A stretch of 64,000 nt of DNA from Paenibacillus zeisoli (GCF_003994465.1 NZ_RZNX01000001.1:620001-684000); one strand, 5' to 3'. Positions 34,550 through 43,276 are shown, counted from the first letter of the stretch. A program made the numbers and translations. The notes: generated from the sequence alone by a model not told the origin.

Positions 34550-35926
34550 TTACAACTTTGGGAGGGTTACCGTAAAAGTTGTTCCATCCTTGCTGCTTGA
34601 CACTTCAATATTTCCTTCATGGAGGAGGATGATTTTTTTAACGATTGCCAAGCCCAGCCCGGTACTCCCAGAAGCACGCTCTCTTGCAGGGTCAACCCGG
34701 TAGAACCGATCGAAAAGCAGAGGCAGTTGATCCTCAGGGATTCCATCTCCTGTATCAGATACGGTAATAACAAGACCTTCCTGCCTCAGGCCGGCTCTCA
34801 GATCAATGGATCTGCCTTCAGGAATATGCTTGACCGCATTGGACAGCAGATTCATCCATACTTGATAGAGCAGCACCTCGTCCCCGTTAACCTGGATTTC
34901 TTCAGGCACCTCGAACCGAAGCGCAATTTCTCTATCTGCCATTTGCCACTGCATGACCTGAACAACCTGTCTTAATTGGGAACGTAGATTGAACGCCTTC
35001 TTCTGAAGTCCATCCGCAGTTTGATCCAGAGAGGAAAGGAGAAGCAGCTGCTTGCTGAGCAGGGACAAATGATGGCTCTCCTCGTTGATAATTTTCACGT
35101 AATGTTCATACTCCTCTTTGGGTAGAGCTTTGTTCGTCAAGGCTTTGGCGAAGCCCTGGATGGAAGTTAAAGGAGACTGTATTTCGTGTGAGACATTGGC
35201 TACAAACTCCTGACGCGCCAGATCAGCTCGTTCCAATTCCTTGCTCATGCTCATAAAATGGGCGGCCAGTTGACCAATTTCGTCCCGTCTACGCACAGGA
35301 ATTTGAATATCGTATGTACCTTGTGCAATGCGCTTGGTCGCTTCCGTCAGTCGGGTAATCGGCTTTACCAGATAGGTCGTGCTGATTAACATGGCCAACA
35401 CACTGAATGCAATCGTAAGGCCTCCGATCATGGCAAAGAAATTGCGGAGTTCACCGAACTGAAGGAGAACGTCCGGACGCATGAACAGGGCGTACTTCCC
35501 TCCGTTAAGCGTGAGCGGCATTCCGATGGTGTTGCTAAGGCGATTATCAAAGAATCCAGTGATGAACCAGGAGTTAGGGAAATTCGATACACCATGATAG
35601 ACTTGTCCACCCAGCACAAGCTTTAGAGACTCCCTTGCCAGATCTTTCTCCCGAAAAGCACTTCCATACGAGCGCTCCTCTCCCCCTTCAGAGATCAGGA
35701 GCAATTCGTATCCGAGGGACGCCGCGTTCTCGAAGTACTCGCCAGATAGCTGGGGGTGACTCTCGGCAAAATTCTTCATATTAGATGCCATCGTCACAAG
35801 CTTCTGATCATTAAATGGCTTTAATTTCATATGATAATAAATATTGGAGACCAGGAATCCCATAAGACTGCTGATGATAACTGTGGCGATCGTGATCAGA
35901 AACACCCGATAATAAAGACTCCTCAT
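34550..35926 (-). CDS. Sensor histidine kinase (HAMP-containing)
   Basis: A 458-residue membrane sensor kinase with two membrane helices (about residues 7-28 and 160-185) around an extracytoplasmic sensor of about 130 residues. A HAMP domain follows, then the phosphoacceptor helix with the H-box NVSHEIQSPLTSIQG, and the ATPase domain with NLLSNAVKHIPEG, DTGDGIPEDQ and GLGLAIVKKI. Its ATG overlaps the stop of the response regulator gene (ATGA), so the pair is coupled. It lies 64 bases before the FtsX-like permease, likely its target. Confidence 0.94.
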   Translation of the reverse strand: MRSLYYRVFLITIATVIISSLMGFLVSNIYYHMKLKPFNDQKLVTMASNMKNFAESHPQLSGEYFENAASLGYELLLISEGGEERSYGSAFREKDLARESLKLVLGGQVYHGVSNFPNSWFITGFFDNRLSNTIGMPLTLNGGKYALFMRPDVLLQFGELRNFFAMIGGLTIAFSVLAMLISTTYLVKPITRLTEATKRIAQGTYDIQIPVRRRDEIGQLAAHFMSMSKELERADLARQEFVANVSHEIQSPLTSIQGFAKALTNKALPKEEYEHYVKIINEESHHLSLLSKQLLLLSSLDQTADGLQKKAFNLRSQLRQVVQVMQWQMADREIALRFEVPEEIQVNGDEVLLYQVWMNLLSNAVKHIPEGRSIDLRAGLRQEGLVITVSDTGDGIPEDQLPLLFDRFYRVDPARERASGSTGLGLAIVKKIILLHEGNIEVSSSKDGTTFTVTLPKL

Positions 35927-36600
35927 TTCTCGGGCACCTCCAATCTGTAACCGATGCCGCGCACGGTATGAATGTTGAAGTCTTCCTGATAGTCCGCGAA
36001 GCGCTGTCTTAGCCGCTTAATATGTACATCTACCGTCCGCTCATCCCCCTTATAATCCGAGCCCCACACCAACCGAATTAGATCGTCCCTTGAGTACAAT
36101 CTTCCGGGATATTGAGCGAGCTGTGCTAACAATTCGAACTCTTTAAGGGGGAGCAGAATCGTCGATTTTCCATCCGTTACTTCATAATTATGCCGATCGA
36201 TGATCAGATGATTCAGACGAATCTTATCGCTGGATACGACGGAATAACGCCGGAACAGTGCTTTCATGCGGAACACCAGCTCTTCTGGCTCGAAGGGCTT
36301 GGTAACATAGTCATCCGTACCGCGCAGGTACCCCTGCTCCTTATCAGGCAGCTGATCTCTTGCCGTAAGTAAAATAATCGGAATGTCATACTCAGTCCTG
36401 ACATACTCGCACAATTCGAGACCGTCCATTCGCGGCATCATGATATCGATGACCGCCAGATCAATTGCTTCCTCGTTCAGCTTTTCCTTGGCTTCCTGAC
36501 CGTCCCGGGCTTCGATTACCCGGTATCCTTCCAGGGTCATTACATGCTTCAGCAAAGTAAGAATATGCCGATCATCATCAGCTATGAGTATCGTCTTCAC
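35923..36600 (-). CDS. OmpR/PhoB-family response regulator
   Basis: A response regulator of about 225 residues with a receiver domain (acidic DDD near residue 8, the phosphoacceptor aspartate in LAVIDIMMPRMDG, and the conserved lysine in DYVTKPFEPEEL) and a C-terminal winged helix (WGSDYKGDERTVDVHIKRLRQRF). GTG 36600 follows GAGG by 8 bases and gives the typical VKTILIADDD start. The frame could extend to 36648, but that ATG lies inside a TATAAT-containing upstream sequence (36647-36652) that looks like the promoter. Confidence 0.92.
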   Translation of the reverse strand: MKTILIADDDRHILTLLKHVMTLEGYRVIEARDGQEAKEKLNEEAIDLAVIDIMMPRMDGLELCEYVRTEYDIPIILLTARDQLPDKEQGYLRGTDDYVTKPFEPEELVFRMKALFRRYSVVSSDKIRLNHLIIDRHNYEVTDGKSTILLPLKEFELLAQLAQYPGRLYSRDDLIRLVWGSDYKGDERTVDVHIKRLRQRFADYQEDFNIHTVRGIGYRLEVPEK

Positions 36601-36689
36601 ATGCTCAACCTCGTTTCTCTGATTCCACATCACTTTCTCAGCTACCATTATACATAGTTCCTAATTCTTAAGCTTACTTCCTCAACATT

Positions 36690-36719
36690 TTGTCAAAATT
36701 TATACTTTAGCCCTATTCT
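36690..36719 (+). promoter_or_regulatory. Promoter of the DUF485/symporter operon
   Basis: TTGTCA (36690-36695) and TATTCT (36714-36719) are separated by 18 bases. A cre site lies about 20 bases past the expected transcription start. Confidence 0.45.
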
Positions 36720-36746
36720 AAGAAGCCTTGTTTATGAATATGCTTG

Positions 36747-36760
36747 TTAAAGCGCTTACA
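36747..36760. promoter_or_regulatory. Catabolite response element (cre)
   Basis: TTAAAGCGCTTACA matches the Bacillus cre consensus TGWAARCGYTWNCW at 13 of 14 positions. It lies 44 bases before the DUF485 start codon and downstream of the putative promoter, so CcpA would repress by roadblock. Confidence 0.75.
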
Positions 36761-36803
36761 TTTAGTCACACAATATTCACAATTTGAACCTGGAGGGAAT
36801 GAC

Positions 36804-37118
36804 ATGGAACCGAAACCGGATTACAATCGAATTTCAACAAGTCCACACTTCAAACGATTGATGCACAAGAAAAAGCGTTTTCTGTTTCCGATGACCTTGT
36901 TCTTCCTGGTATTCTACTTCCTGCTTCCTGTGCTGACCTCGTATTCCAAAACGCTGAATGAGCCAGCCATTGGACCCATCAGCTGGGCTTGGGTGTTCGC
37001 TTTTGCCCAGTTCATCATGACCTGGACGTTATGTATCCTTTATTCCCGCAAATCCGTTCAGTTTGACCAAGAGATTGAGCAAATCAAGCAAGAAGCCGCT
37101 GGGAGGACAAAAGCATGA
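36804..37118 (+). CDS. DUF485 membrane protein (symporter partner)
   Basis: A 104-residue membrane protein with two helices (about residues 28-50 and 65-88), flanked by a basic N-terminus and a charged C-terminal helix, typical of DUF485. In many bacteria these genes precede acetate or monocarboxylate symporters. Start ATG 36804 follows GGAGGG by about 6 bases. The stop TGA overlaps the ATG of the symporter gene (ATGA), so translation is coupled. Confidence 0.9.
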   Translation: MEPKPDYNRISTSPHFKRLMHKKKRFLFPMTLFFLVFYFLLPVLTSYSKTLNEPAIGPISWAWVFAFAQFIMTWTLCILYSRKSVQFDQEIEQIKQEAAGRTKA

Positions 37119-38635
37119 ATACAACCGCCTTCTCACTCTTTCTCGGAATCGTCGCTATTACTTTGATCATTACTTATTTCGCTTCCAAACGAACCAAAAG
37201 CACCAGCGAATTCTATACCGGGGGCGGCGGATTAACCGGTTGGCAGAACGGTCTTGCCATCGCAGGCGATTACATGTCTGCCGCTTCATTCCTGGGTATT
37301 GCCGGGTCCATTGCGCTTGCAGGATTTGATGGATTCTTCTATAGCATTGGCTTTCTTGTCGCCTATCTTGTTGTTCTGTACCTCATTGCAGAGCCTTTAA
37401 GAAATCTTGGACGGTACACCATGGCCGACATGATTGCCGCCCGATTCGACGACAAGAAGATCCGCGGGGTTGCCGCCCTCAATACGATCACGATCTCCAC
37501 CTTCTATATGATTGCTCAGCTGGTGGGAGCAGGGAGCTTGATTCGTCTACTTCTCGGGCTGGATGCCGTGACCTCCATTGTTATTGTCGGCGTGCTGATG
37601 ACCGTCTATGTAGTCTTCGGCGGCATGACAGCAACCAGCTGGGTGCAGATTACCAAGGCTGTGCTGCTAATGGCAGGTACGTTCATTATCTCCATGATTG
37701 TATTTGCAAAGTTCAATTTCTCTCTTACCGAGATGTTCAATCACCTGAAGACTGCCACTCCACTAGGAGAAGCTTTCTTGAATCCAGGCAACAAATATAA
37801 GGTTCCGCTGGATACTTTAAGCCTTAATCTGGCACTTGTGCTTGGCACCGCGGGTCTGCCGCATATTCTGATTCGGTTCTTCACGGTAAAAGACGCTCCA
37901 ACCGCACGCAGCTCCGTCGTCTATGCCACTTGGATCATCGGCATATTCTATATCATGACGGTGTTTCTAGGGTTCGGAGCCGCCGCTTTCGTAGGTGCGG
38001 ATGCTATTACGGCCCAAGATAAAGGCGGCAATCTGGCAGCTCCGCTGCTCGCCAAAGCTCTGGGCGGCGACTTCCTTTTTGCCTTCATCTCAGCAGTTGC
38101 TTTCGCGACCATTTTGGCGGTTGTCACAGGCCTTGTTCTGTCCGCCGCATCGGCTTTTGCCCATGATTTCTACGGCCACATTATCAAGAAGGGCACCGCT
38201 TCCGAGAAGCAGCAGCTTAAGGCTGCCCGCTGGGCTTCAGTCGGCGTATCCGTGCTGTCCATCGTCCTTGCCCTGTTCGCGATGAAGCTGAACGTGGCTT
38301 TCCTGGTCTCGCTTGCCTTTGCGGTAGCCGCAAGTGCGAATCTGCCTGTCCTTGTCTTTACGATCTTCTGGAAAAGATTCAATACAGCCGGTGCGATCAC
38401 CGGGATGCTGACCGGCCTGATCAGCGCACTTCTTCTTGTGGCTGTTAGCCCAAGTGTCTGGGATCCTGCAGGTAAGGCTATTTTCACGGGAGAAGCCCTC
38501 TTCCCGCTTGCTAATCCGGGGATTATCTCGATCCCGCTTGGATTTATCGGAGCCATAATTGGCACCTACTTATCCTCCAAGACCGATGTGAATAAATATA
38601 CCGAAGTGATGGTAAAGGCTAACACCGGGATGTAA
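37115..38635 (+). CDS. Sodium:solute symporter, cation acetate symporter-like
   Basis: A 506-residue sodium:solute symporter (SSF) with about 13 membrane segments. It resembles ActP and B. subtilis YwcA, which import acetate and other short carboxylates. Typical segments are SEFYTGGGGLTGWQNGLAIAGDYMSAASFLG near the N-terminus and VYVVFGGMTATSWVQITKA. It is coupled to the DUF485 gene and likely under catabolite control through the upstream cre. The exact substrate is not fixed by the sequence. Confidence 0.9.
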   Translation: MNTTAFSLFLGIVAITLIITYFASKRTKSTSEFYTGGGGLTGWQNGLAIAGDYMSAASFLGIAGSIALAGFDGFFYSIGFLVAYLVVLYLIAEPLRNLGRYTMADMIAARFDDKKIRGVAALNTITISTFYMIAQLVGAGSLIRLLLGLDAVTSIVIVGVLMTVYVVFGGMTATSWVQITKAVLLMAGTFIISMIVFAKFNFSLTEMFNHLKTATPLGEAFLNPGNKYKVPLDTLSLNLALVLGTAGLPHILIRFFTVKDAPTARSSVVYATWIIGIFYIMTVFLGFGAAAFVGADAITAQDKGGNLAAPLLAKALGGDFLFAFISAVAFATILAVVTGLVLSAASAFAHDFYGHIIKKGTASEKQQLKAARWASVGVSVLSIVLALFAMKLNVAFLVSLAFAVAASANLPVLVFTIFWKRFNTAGAITGMLTGLISALLLVAVSPSVWDPAGKAIFTGEALFPLANPGIISIPLGFIGAIIGTYLSSKTDVNKYTEVMVKANTGM

Positions 38636-38668
38636 GGGTATATTGATCTGGAATCGTAACTAAACAGC

Positions 38669-38726
38669 GCACCCCCTAATTTTACAAGGAAGGCTATCCG
38701 GCTCTCCAAGTAACTTTAGGGGGTGC
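38669..38726. terminator. Bidirectional terminator between symporter and MFS exporter
   Basis: Perfect 11-base arms GCACCCCCTAA and TTAGGGGGTGC enclose a 36-base loop. The genes on both sides converge here. The T-tracts are moderate in either direction. Confidence 0.6.
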
Positions 38727-38743
38727 GTTTGCTTTCTATGTGA

Positions 38744-40195
38744 TTAATACTTCTGCATTCTGGAAGCCCATAATCTCCATCCGGTGAGTATAGCAGCTAC
38801 AAGACAAATACAAGCAGCCAGGATAAATACGGTATGCATACCTGTCAGGAAAATATCCGGCCGGCCCGGTACGAGTCCAATAACCCGGCGGCCTGCCTCA
38901 CTGCTCATTACACTAAATAATGTCGTAGTCGCCACCGTGATCCCGACAACCATGCCAATGTTCCGGATTAGTGAATTGATACTTCCGGCTGTTCCCAGCT
39001 GAGTTCTAGGCACCTTGGACATGGCAAGTGAATTATTCGGGGATTGGAATAAGCCGTTGCCGACTCCAAGAAGTGCAATCCAAAGCCCCACCCAAACAAG
39101 CGAGCTCTCTTGATGAAGTGAAGCCATACCGAGCAGTGCGGCAACATTAACAAGCAGCCCCGCAAAGGTAAGCAGTTCAGAGCCAATCTTGTCAGATAAC
39201 GCTCCGCTGAGCGGTGCCACGATCACCATAGTGACTGGAAAGAGCATTAATAGAATCCCCGCATGGGAAGGAGACAATTGCAGCACACCTTGAGTATAGA
39301 ACGGAGCTATAATATTGTAGCAGAACACAGAGACGAACACGAGAAACCCACAAAGGATGCTGAGTGAGAACCAGGAGTTTCGGAACAAAGACAGCTGCAG
39401 CAGCGGAGCGGAACTCCGTTTCTCCACCCAAAGAAAAAGCAGGAATGCAGCAACCGACAGAATTAAACTGGCTATAATCCAACCGTTGTTATAGCCTGTC
39501 TGCTGGCCAAGCAGAAGACCTGCGAACAAGAGCAGGATGAAGAAGGCAAACAGTAGGGTTCCGGGCAGATCCACCTTGGTTCGGGATTTAACAAGATCAA
39601 CCGGAAGCACCTTCCAGCCAAGAATAATAGCTACAAGCCCAATCGGTATGTTCACCCAGAAAATATATTCCCAACCTAATGAAGAGACTAAGACTCCGCC
39701 AATACTAGGACCTGCAATACTTCCAAGCGATACAAAAGTGCCTATCAATCCAATGGCCTTGCCTCTCTCGTTCGAAGGAAAGATATCAGTTATAATCCCC
39801 ATATTATTCGCCATGGTCATGGAAGCTCCTAAAGCTTGAATAAATCTTGAAATAATCAAGAAGGTCAAGCTTGTACTGAAGCCGCATAACAACGAGCCAA
39901 TCAAGAATACTACGGTGCCGGCCTTAAACACCCGTATTTTGCCGATATTATCACCTAGCTTCCCAAAGAAAAGCACCGCGGCACATATCGCCATCAAGTA
40001 GCTGGTAGCTACCCACTCGGTCTCTGCTACAGCGAGCGAGAGTTTGGATGATATTTCAGGCAGCGCAATGTTGACGATGCTTCCATCCAAGGTTGCCATG
40101 AAAGTGAATAGATTAACAGCGATCAGGATGAACCAGCGCCTGCGCTGGACAGCTTCATTCTCCTGATAGGTTTGGGGAATGGCATTCATGTTCAC
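38744..40195 (-). CDS. MFS multidrug exporter, DHA2 family (14 helices)
   Basis: A 483-residue proton-driven exporter with about 14 membrane segments. The N-terminal motif ATLDGSIVNIALPEI and GKLGDNIGKIRVF (motif A) place it in the EmrB/QacA (DHA2) group. Start GTG 40195 has AAGGAG 8 bases upstream. The ATG two codons later has GAGGTG in range. Its promoter is flanked by two copies of an inverted repeat, and a MarR-like gene stump lies divergently upstream. It likely exports drugs or toxic metabolites; the substrate is unknown. Confidence 0.92.
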   Translation of the reverse strand: MNMNAIPQTYQENEAVQRRRWFILIAVNLFTFMATLDGSIVNIALPEISSKLSLAVAETEWVATSYLMAICAAVLFFGKLGDNIGKIRVFKAGTVVFLIGSLLCGFSTSLTFLIISRFIQALGASMTMANNMGIITDIFPSNERGKAIGLIGTFVSLGSIAGPSIGGVLVSSLGWEYIFWVNIPIGLVAIILGWKVLPVDLVKSRTKVDLPGTLLFAFFILLLFAGLLLGQQTGYNNGWIIASLILSVAAFLLFLWVEKRSSAPLLQLSLFRNSWFSLSILCGFLVFVSVFCYNIIAPFYTQGVLQLSPSHAGILLMLFPVTMVIVAPLSGALSDKIGSELLTFAGLLVNVAALLGMASLHQESSLVWVGLWIALLGVGNGLFQSPNNSLAMSKVPRTQLGTAGSINSLIRNIGMVVGITVATTTLFSVMSSEAGRRVIGLVPGRPDIFLTGMHTVFILAACICLVAAILTGWRLWASRMQKY

Positions 40196-40221
40196 ACCTC
40201 TATCTCCTTAAAATATATATT

Positions 40222-40240
40222 TAGTTGCAGACGCAACAAT
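40222..40240. promoter_or_regulatory. Operator copy 1 (GTTGC-N4-GCAAC)
   Basis: TAGTTGCAGACGCAACAAT has inverted arms GTTGC and GCAAC. A near-identical 19-base copy is at 40268-40286. This copy lies between the exporter's -10 and its start codon. The size and spacing are typical of MarR-type operators. Confidence 0.7.
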
Positions 40241-40253
40241 ATTCGGTACAGAG

Positions 40254-40282
40254 ATTATATCCCATGTTAGTTGCATGCGCAA
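40254..40282 (-). promoter_or_regulatory. Promoter of the MFS exporter
   Basis: On the minus strand TTGCGC (40277-40282) and a perfect TATAAT (40254-40259) are separated by 17 bases. The -35 lies inside operator copy 2. Confidence 0.7.
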
Positions 40283-40286
40283 CAAT
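40268..40286. promoter_or_regulatory. Operator copy 2 (GTTGC-N4-GCAAC)
   Basis: TAGTTGCATGCGCAACAAT differs from copy 1 only at the two central bases. It covers the -35 elements of both the exporter promoter (minus) and the divergent promoter (plus), so one bound repressor could silence both. Confidence 0.75.
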
Positions 40287-40299
40287 TGTGCGATAAAAT
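40271..40299 (+). promoter_or_regulatory. Divergent promoter of the MarR-like remnant
   Basis: TTGCAT (40271-40276) and TAAAAT (40294-40299) are separated by 17 bases on the plus strand, about 50 bases before the truncated MarR-like frame. Confidence 0.55.
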
Positions 40300-40348
40300 T
40301 TTGGATAACAACCATGTGAGCAAAGTGACCAATGCAGGGGGTAACTGA

Positions 40349-40414
40349 ATGCAGAAAGAACCTATTGGGAAGCTGATTTCCCTGATCCATAGACAGTCAG
40401 AAGACACTGAATAA
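40349..40414 (+). pseudogene. Truncated MarR-family regulator remnant
   Basis: A frame of only 21 codons, starting at ATG 40349 with GGGGG 7 bases upstream and ending at TAA 40412-40414. The peptide MQKEPIGKLISLIHRQSEDT closely resembles the N-terminus of MarR-family repressors (EPIG-x-x-ISxIHRQ). The next 140 bases contain no recognisable remainder of the family in any frame, so most of the gene appears deleted. Its promoter, operator and ribosome binding site remain. It was probably the repressor of the divergent exporter. A functional micro-peptide cannot be excluded. Confidence 0.6.
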
Positions 40415-40500
40415 CCGGCTTGCTGCTTAGAACATTAGCTTATTGCACTGCTGAACAAAGTAAACCTGGAGACAGAGCAATAATTGTACGATTCCTGCCT

Positions 40501-40529
40501 TTGGATTGGCAGAGCAATCATGTTATTAT
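40501..40529 (+). promoter_or_regulatory. Promoter of the three-helix membrane protein gene
   Basis: TTGGAT (40501-40506) and TATTAT (40524-40529) are 17 bases apart, about 30 bases before the TTG start. Confidence 0.5.
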
Positions 40530-40557
40530 ATAAGGCAATGAACTAAGGAGGAATCAC

Positions 40558-40884
40558 TTGTTGAACAACATATCGGATAACCAGCTGCAAGAATCCAGGG
40601 AGGGTATGGGAAGCGTCGTTGTCTCCATTCTGCTCATGATTATCGCTTTTATCCTTACCCTATTTACACTGTTGATCTTCTTCCGGAATCACACTTCTCC
40701 GAACACGATAGGAATTTGGATTCCGATTGGCATTACCTCGGCAGCCAGCCTTGCAGGTCTGTTCTTCGGGCGCAACGCACTAAGAACCGGAGCGGCTCGC
40801 GGACTATCCCTGCTGAGCATGACTGTCTGCGTTGTACTGCTCCTGCTTGAAGCCGGGCTCGCGGTGTATATGCTTATGAAGTAG
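40558..40884 (+). CDS. Three-helix membrane protein of unknown function
   Basis: A 108-residue protein with three predicted membrane segments (about residues 20-43, 52-70 and 82-107) and a short polar N-terminus. I do not recognise the family. The start is TTG 40558, six bases after AAGGAGG. A second TTG follows at once. It has its own promoter-like sequence and a strong terminator, so it appears to be an independent gene. Confidence 0.7.
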   Translation: MLNNISDNQLQESREGMGSVVVSILLMIIAFILTLFTLLIFFRNHTSPNTIGIWIPIGITSAASLAGLFFGRNALRTGAARGLSLLSMTVCVVLLLLEAGLAVYMLMK

Positions 40885-40907
40885 CGAGTTCCAAATTCGC
40901 TGCATTT

Positions 40908-40960
40908 AAAAAGATCTGAACGACGGAATAACCTTCTGAATTCCGTGCTCAGATCTTTTT
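40908..40960. terminator. Bidirectional terminator
   Basis: Arms AAAAAGATCTGA (40908-40919) and TCAGATCTTTTT (40949-40960) surround an inner hairpin. T runs are present in both directions. It serves the plus-strand membrane protein gene and possibly the converging carboxypeptidase gene. Confidence 0.85.
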
Positions 40961-41039
40961 GTATTGGTGAGGAGATGTGGATTCCTGTATGCAGCATATC
41001 TTCTATATGCCTAACCTCCAAAATAGATGCGGAAGCACG

Positions 41040-42476
41040 TTACTTGGAAGGGCTTTGGTAGATCCACAGATCGCCAATCGGGGTATTAATCTTGTACCAG
41101 CTGCCCCACTGCTGAATCGCATGCACTTCAGTTAGCGTAATCGTTGCTTTTGCTTCTTTCGCAGCCGGTTCAGAATACACCTCGGTCTCTACTCCAAGTG
41201 TTAATGTTAGATCCACATCGACAGGGTCTCCCGTTGGCATAGTAGTCTCAGCTGGCTCGCGTACAACCGCGTTCTTGTCATAGAGCCACTTCTCTCCCTG
41301 ATCGGTCTTCACCTTATACCAATTGCCCGACTTGGCTGTCGCGGTTAGCGTCTGCGGGCGGATCGTACCGACAGTTCCAGATATAAAGTTATTGGAGTTA
41401 AACAGCTGCTTGAGTTCCGATATCGTGATGTCTTTGTGGAATTCCTGTACAGCCTGCTTGGCTTGATTCTTCTTCAGCCACAGCCTGTAGCCTTCATCTG
41501 CAATCCATAATCCAATCTTCTTGTTAAGCTTCCATTCTGAATCAAATACGGACACGGAGAGATTCGTCTCTCCTTCCTTGATGCCGATCTCCGGCGTAAA
41601 AGCTGGCCGGCCGAATGTAGTAATGAACCAGTCGGTATATCCTCCCCCAGACGGGTTCGGGGCTGGCTTTACCTGGGAATAACCAGTAATTGCGGAGAAC
41701 GTATTCGCTAGCTTCTTGTCACGAGCCAAATTGCTCGGCTTTGTATTGAAATTCCAGTAAAGAATATGGCCTGCGGTATGGTAGGACACCGCGATTTCAG
41801 GATTAATGGCATAAGTGAATTTGACCATGCTCTGGTTCTCCCTGGTTTGCAGCGGCTTCGTGCCTTTATAGTTCATCCAGCGAGGGGCTTTGGCAGGAAA
41901 TTTAATACCCGACCATAGAGCGGGATATTGGCGATTCAGGTCAATCCCCTGCGCATTCGCCTTCCAACGCTTGAAGTTTCGGCTTCCCTCATTCATTTTG
42001 ATCAAATTAGACCATACCAGCTTTGGAAATGCGGACAACCCGTACTGCTGAAGAGTCACTCCATCCGGGTTCACCATCGGTACGAACCAAATCGTCGACT
42101 CGGACAATACCGTTCGAACGTCATAACCTTCAAATTTACTGCCACTCTCATATGCTTTGGCATACTGCTCAATCATATACATGTTAAGCGTGCTGGTCAG
42201 CCACTCCCGCGCATGATGCGAGCCATTGAAGAAGACGGTTGATTCCCCATTTCCAAGACTGACGGCCCATTGCTCACGCCCGTAAGGGGTCTTCCCGATT
42301 GACTTATAATGAATGATCTCCGGATATTCACTGGCAAGCTCTTTGATATCTTTGGTCATTCTATCATAAGTATAAGTTTCCTTTGGATTTACTATATTTG
42401 AAGCTGCAGATACCCCTGCTGTATGTATAAAAGCAATGCTAAGACATGCAGCACCTGCGATGAGCCACTTTTTCAT
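41040..42476 (-). CDS. Secreted M14 zinc carboxypeptidase with SH3-like repeats
   Basis: A 478-residue secreted enzyme. A signal peptide (about residues 1-25, cleavage near GVSAAS) precedes an M14 carboxypeptidase domain. Zinc ligands are H88 and E91 in HHAREW and a later histidine in AVSYHTAGH. The catalytic glutamate is in FTPEIGI. Two SH3-like cell-wall-binding modules follow (about residues 345-405 and 415-478, each with GxWYKI/V and LWIY/EKWLYD). It probably trims peptides or peptidoglycan peptides at the wall. Substrate preference is unknown. Confidence 0.92.
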   Translation of the reverse strand: MKKWLIAGAACLSIAFIHTAGVSAASNIVNPKETYTYDRMTKDIKELASEYPEIIHYKSIGKTPYGREQWAVSLGNGESTVFFNGSHHAREWLTSTLNMYMIEQYAKAYESGSKFEGYDVRTVLSESTIWFVPMVNPDGVTLQQYGLSAFPKLVWSNLIKMNEGSRNFKRWKANAQGIDLNRQYPALWSGIKFPAKAPRWMNYKGTKPLQTRENQSMVKFTYAINPEIAVSYHTAGHILYWNFNTKPSNLARDKKLANTFSAITGYSQVKPAPNPSGGGYTDWFITTFGRPAFTPEIGIKEGETNLSVSVFDSEWKLNKKIGLWIADEGYRLWLKKNQAKQAVQEFHKDITISELKQLFNSNNFISGTVGTIRPQTLTATAKSGNWYKVKTDQGEKWLYDKNAVVREPAETTMPTGDPVDVDLTLTLGVETEVYSEPAAKEAKATITLTEVHAIQQWGSWYKINTPIGDLWIYQSPSK

Positions 42477-42551
42477 TTTAACTTTATTCCCCCATGATGT
42501 AGATTATCTCTCCTTTACTAAAATATCTCATTCTATTAACTATTGTCTAGT

Positions 42552-42583
42552 AAAAAAGACCCCCTATCAGTCGATAGGAGGAC
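42552..42583 (-). terminator. Terminator of the exported orphan gene
   Basis: In the minus direction CCTCCTATC pairs with GATAGGGGG (one G-U) around GACT and is followed by TTTTTTAC, 60 bases past the stop of the orphan gene. Confidence 0.75.
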
Positions 42584-42645
42584 ATAAAACTCTACATTTT
42601 TCTATATGGAAGTTTAGAAGACATCAGGTTATGATTATATTTTTA

Positions 42646-43134
42646 TCATTTAAGCATAGTAGTTGAATTCGTTGTAAAACCTCTCCATGAGGCATCCACT
42701 GGTTTCGTTCCATTGCCAACACCACTCATAAGCACTGTATACTTCCCAGATCGCACACCATGAGGATAATCACCCGTACTATACCAAGTGTATGAGCCTT
42801 TTCCCGGAATGGTTTTTGCGATATACGTTTTGTTAGTCTTAACGTGTGTAACCACTACTTTTACTGGTGAGCTAGATTTATTCTTGAAGTATAACTTCAC
42901 ATATCCATATCCACCAAGTACTGGAAACCCTGAATTTCTATTACCAAATGGTTCGATCACTGGGCCCCCAAAAAACCCAGGTATAAGACCATAATTGGGT
43001 GTAGCTGTTTTTGAGTTAGCATTAAAGGTTGTCTTGCTCGATTCATCATGTTCTAGTACGAATGGTGTAGCGATTAATGCGAGTACCACCACAGCTAATA
43101 ACAGAGTGGACAACATTAACACTCTTGCTTTCAC
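42646..43134 (-). CDS. Exported or membrane-anchored protein of unknown function
   Basis: A 162-residue protein with an N-terminal hydrophobic segment (about residues 3-26) that may be a signal peptide or anchor. A Gly/Phe/Asn/Ser-rich extracellular part follows, with a C-terminal beta-rich region (YVKLYFKNKSSSPVKVVVTHVKTNK, SYTWYSTGDYPHGVRSGKY). The second part resembles small beta-sandwich domains, but no family is certain. Start GTG 43134 follows GGGAGG by 7 bases. The gene and the flanks up to 43330 are clearly more A+T-rich than neighbours, which could mean recent acquisition. It has its own terminator. Confidence 0.7.
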   Translation of the reverse strand: MKARVLMLSTLLLAVVVLALIATPFVLEHDESSKTTFNANSKTATPNYGLIPGFFGGPVIEPFGNRNSGFPVLGGYGYVKLYFKNKSSSPVKVVVTHVKTNKTYIAKTIPGKGSYTWYSTGDYPHGVRSGKYTVLMSGVGNGTKPVDASWRGFTTNSTTMLK

Positions 43135-43276
43135 AATTATGCCTCCCACTAACTGTATAATTATTACAATTTAACCATAACAATAATTAGTGTTTTTTTA
43201 AAGCATATTAGTAATTAAATATAAATTTTCTATTACTGACGACTATCTGCTATTAATAGTGAACATAACTATATAT

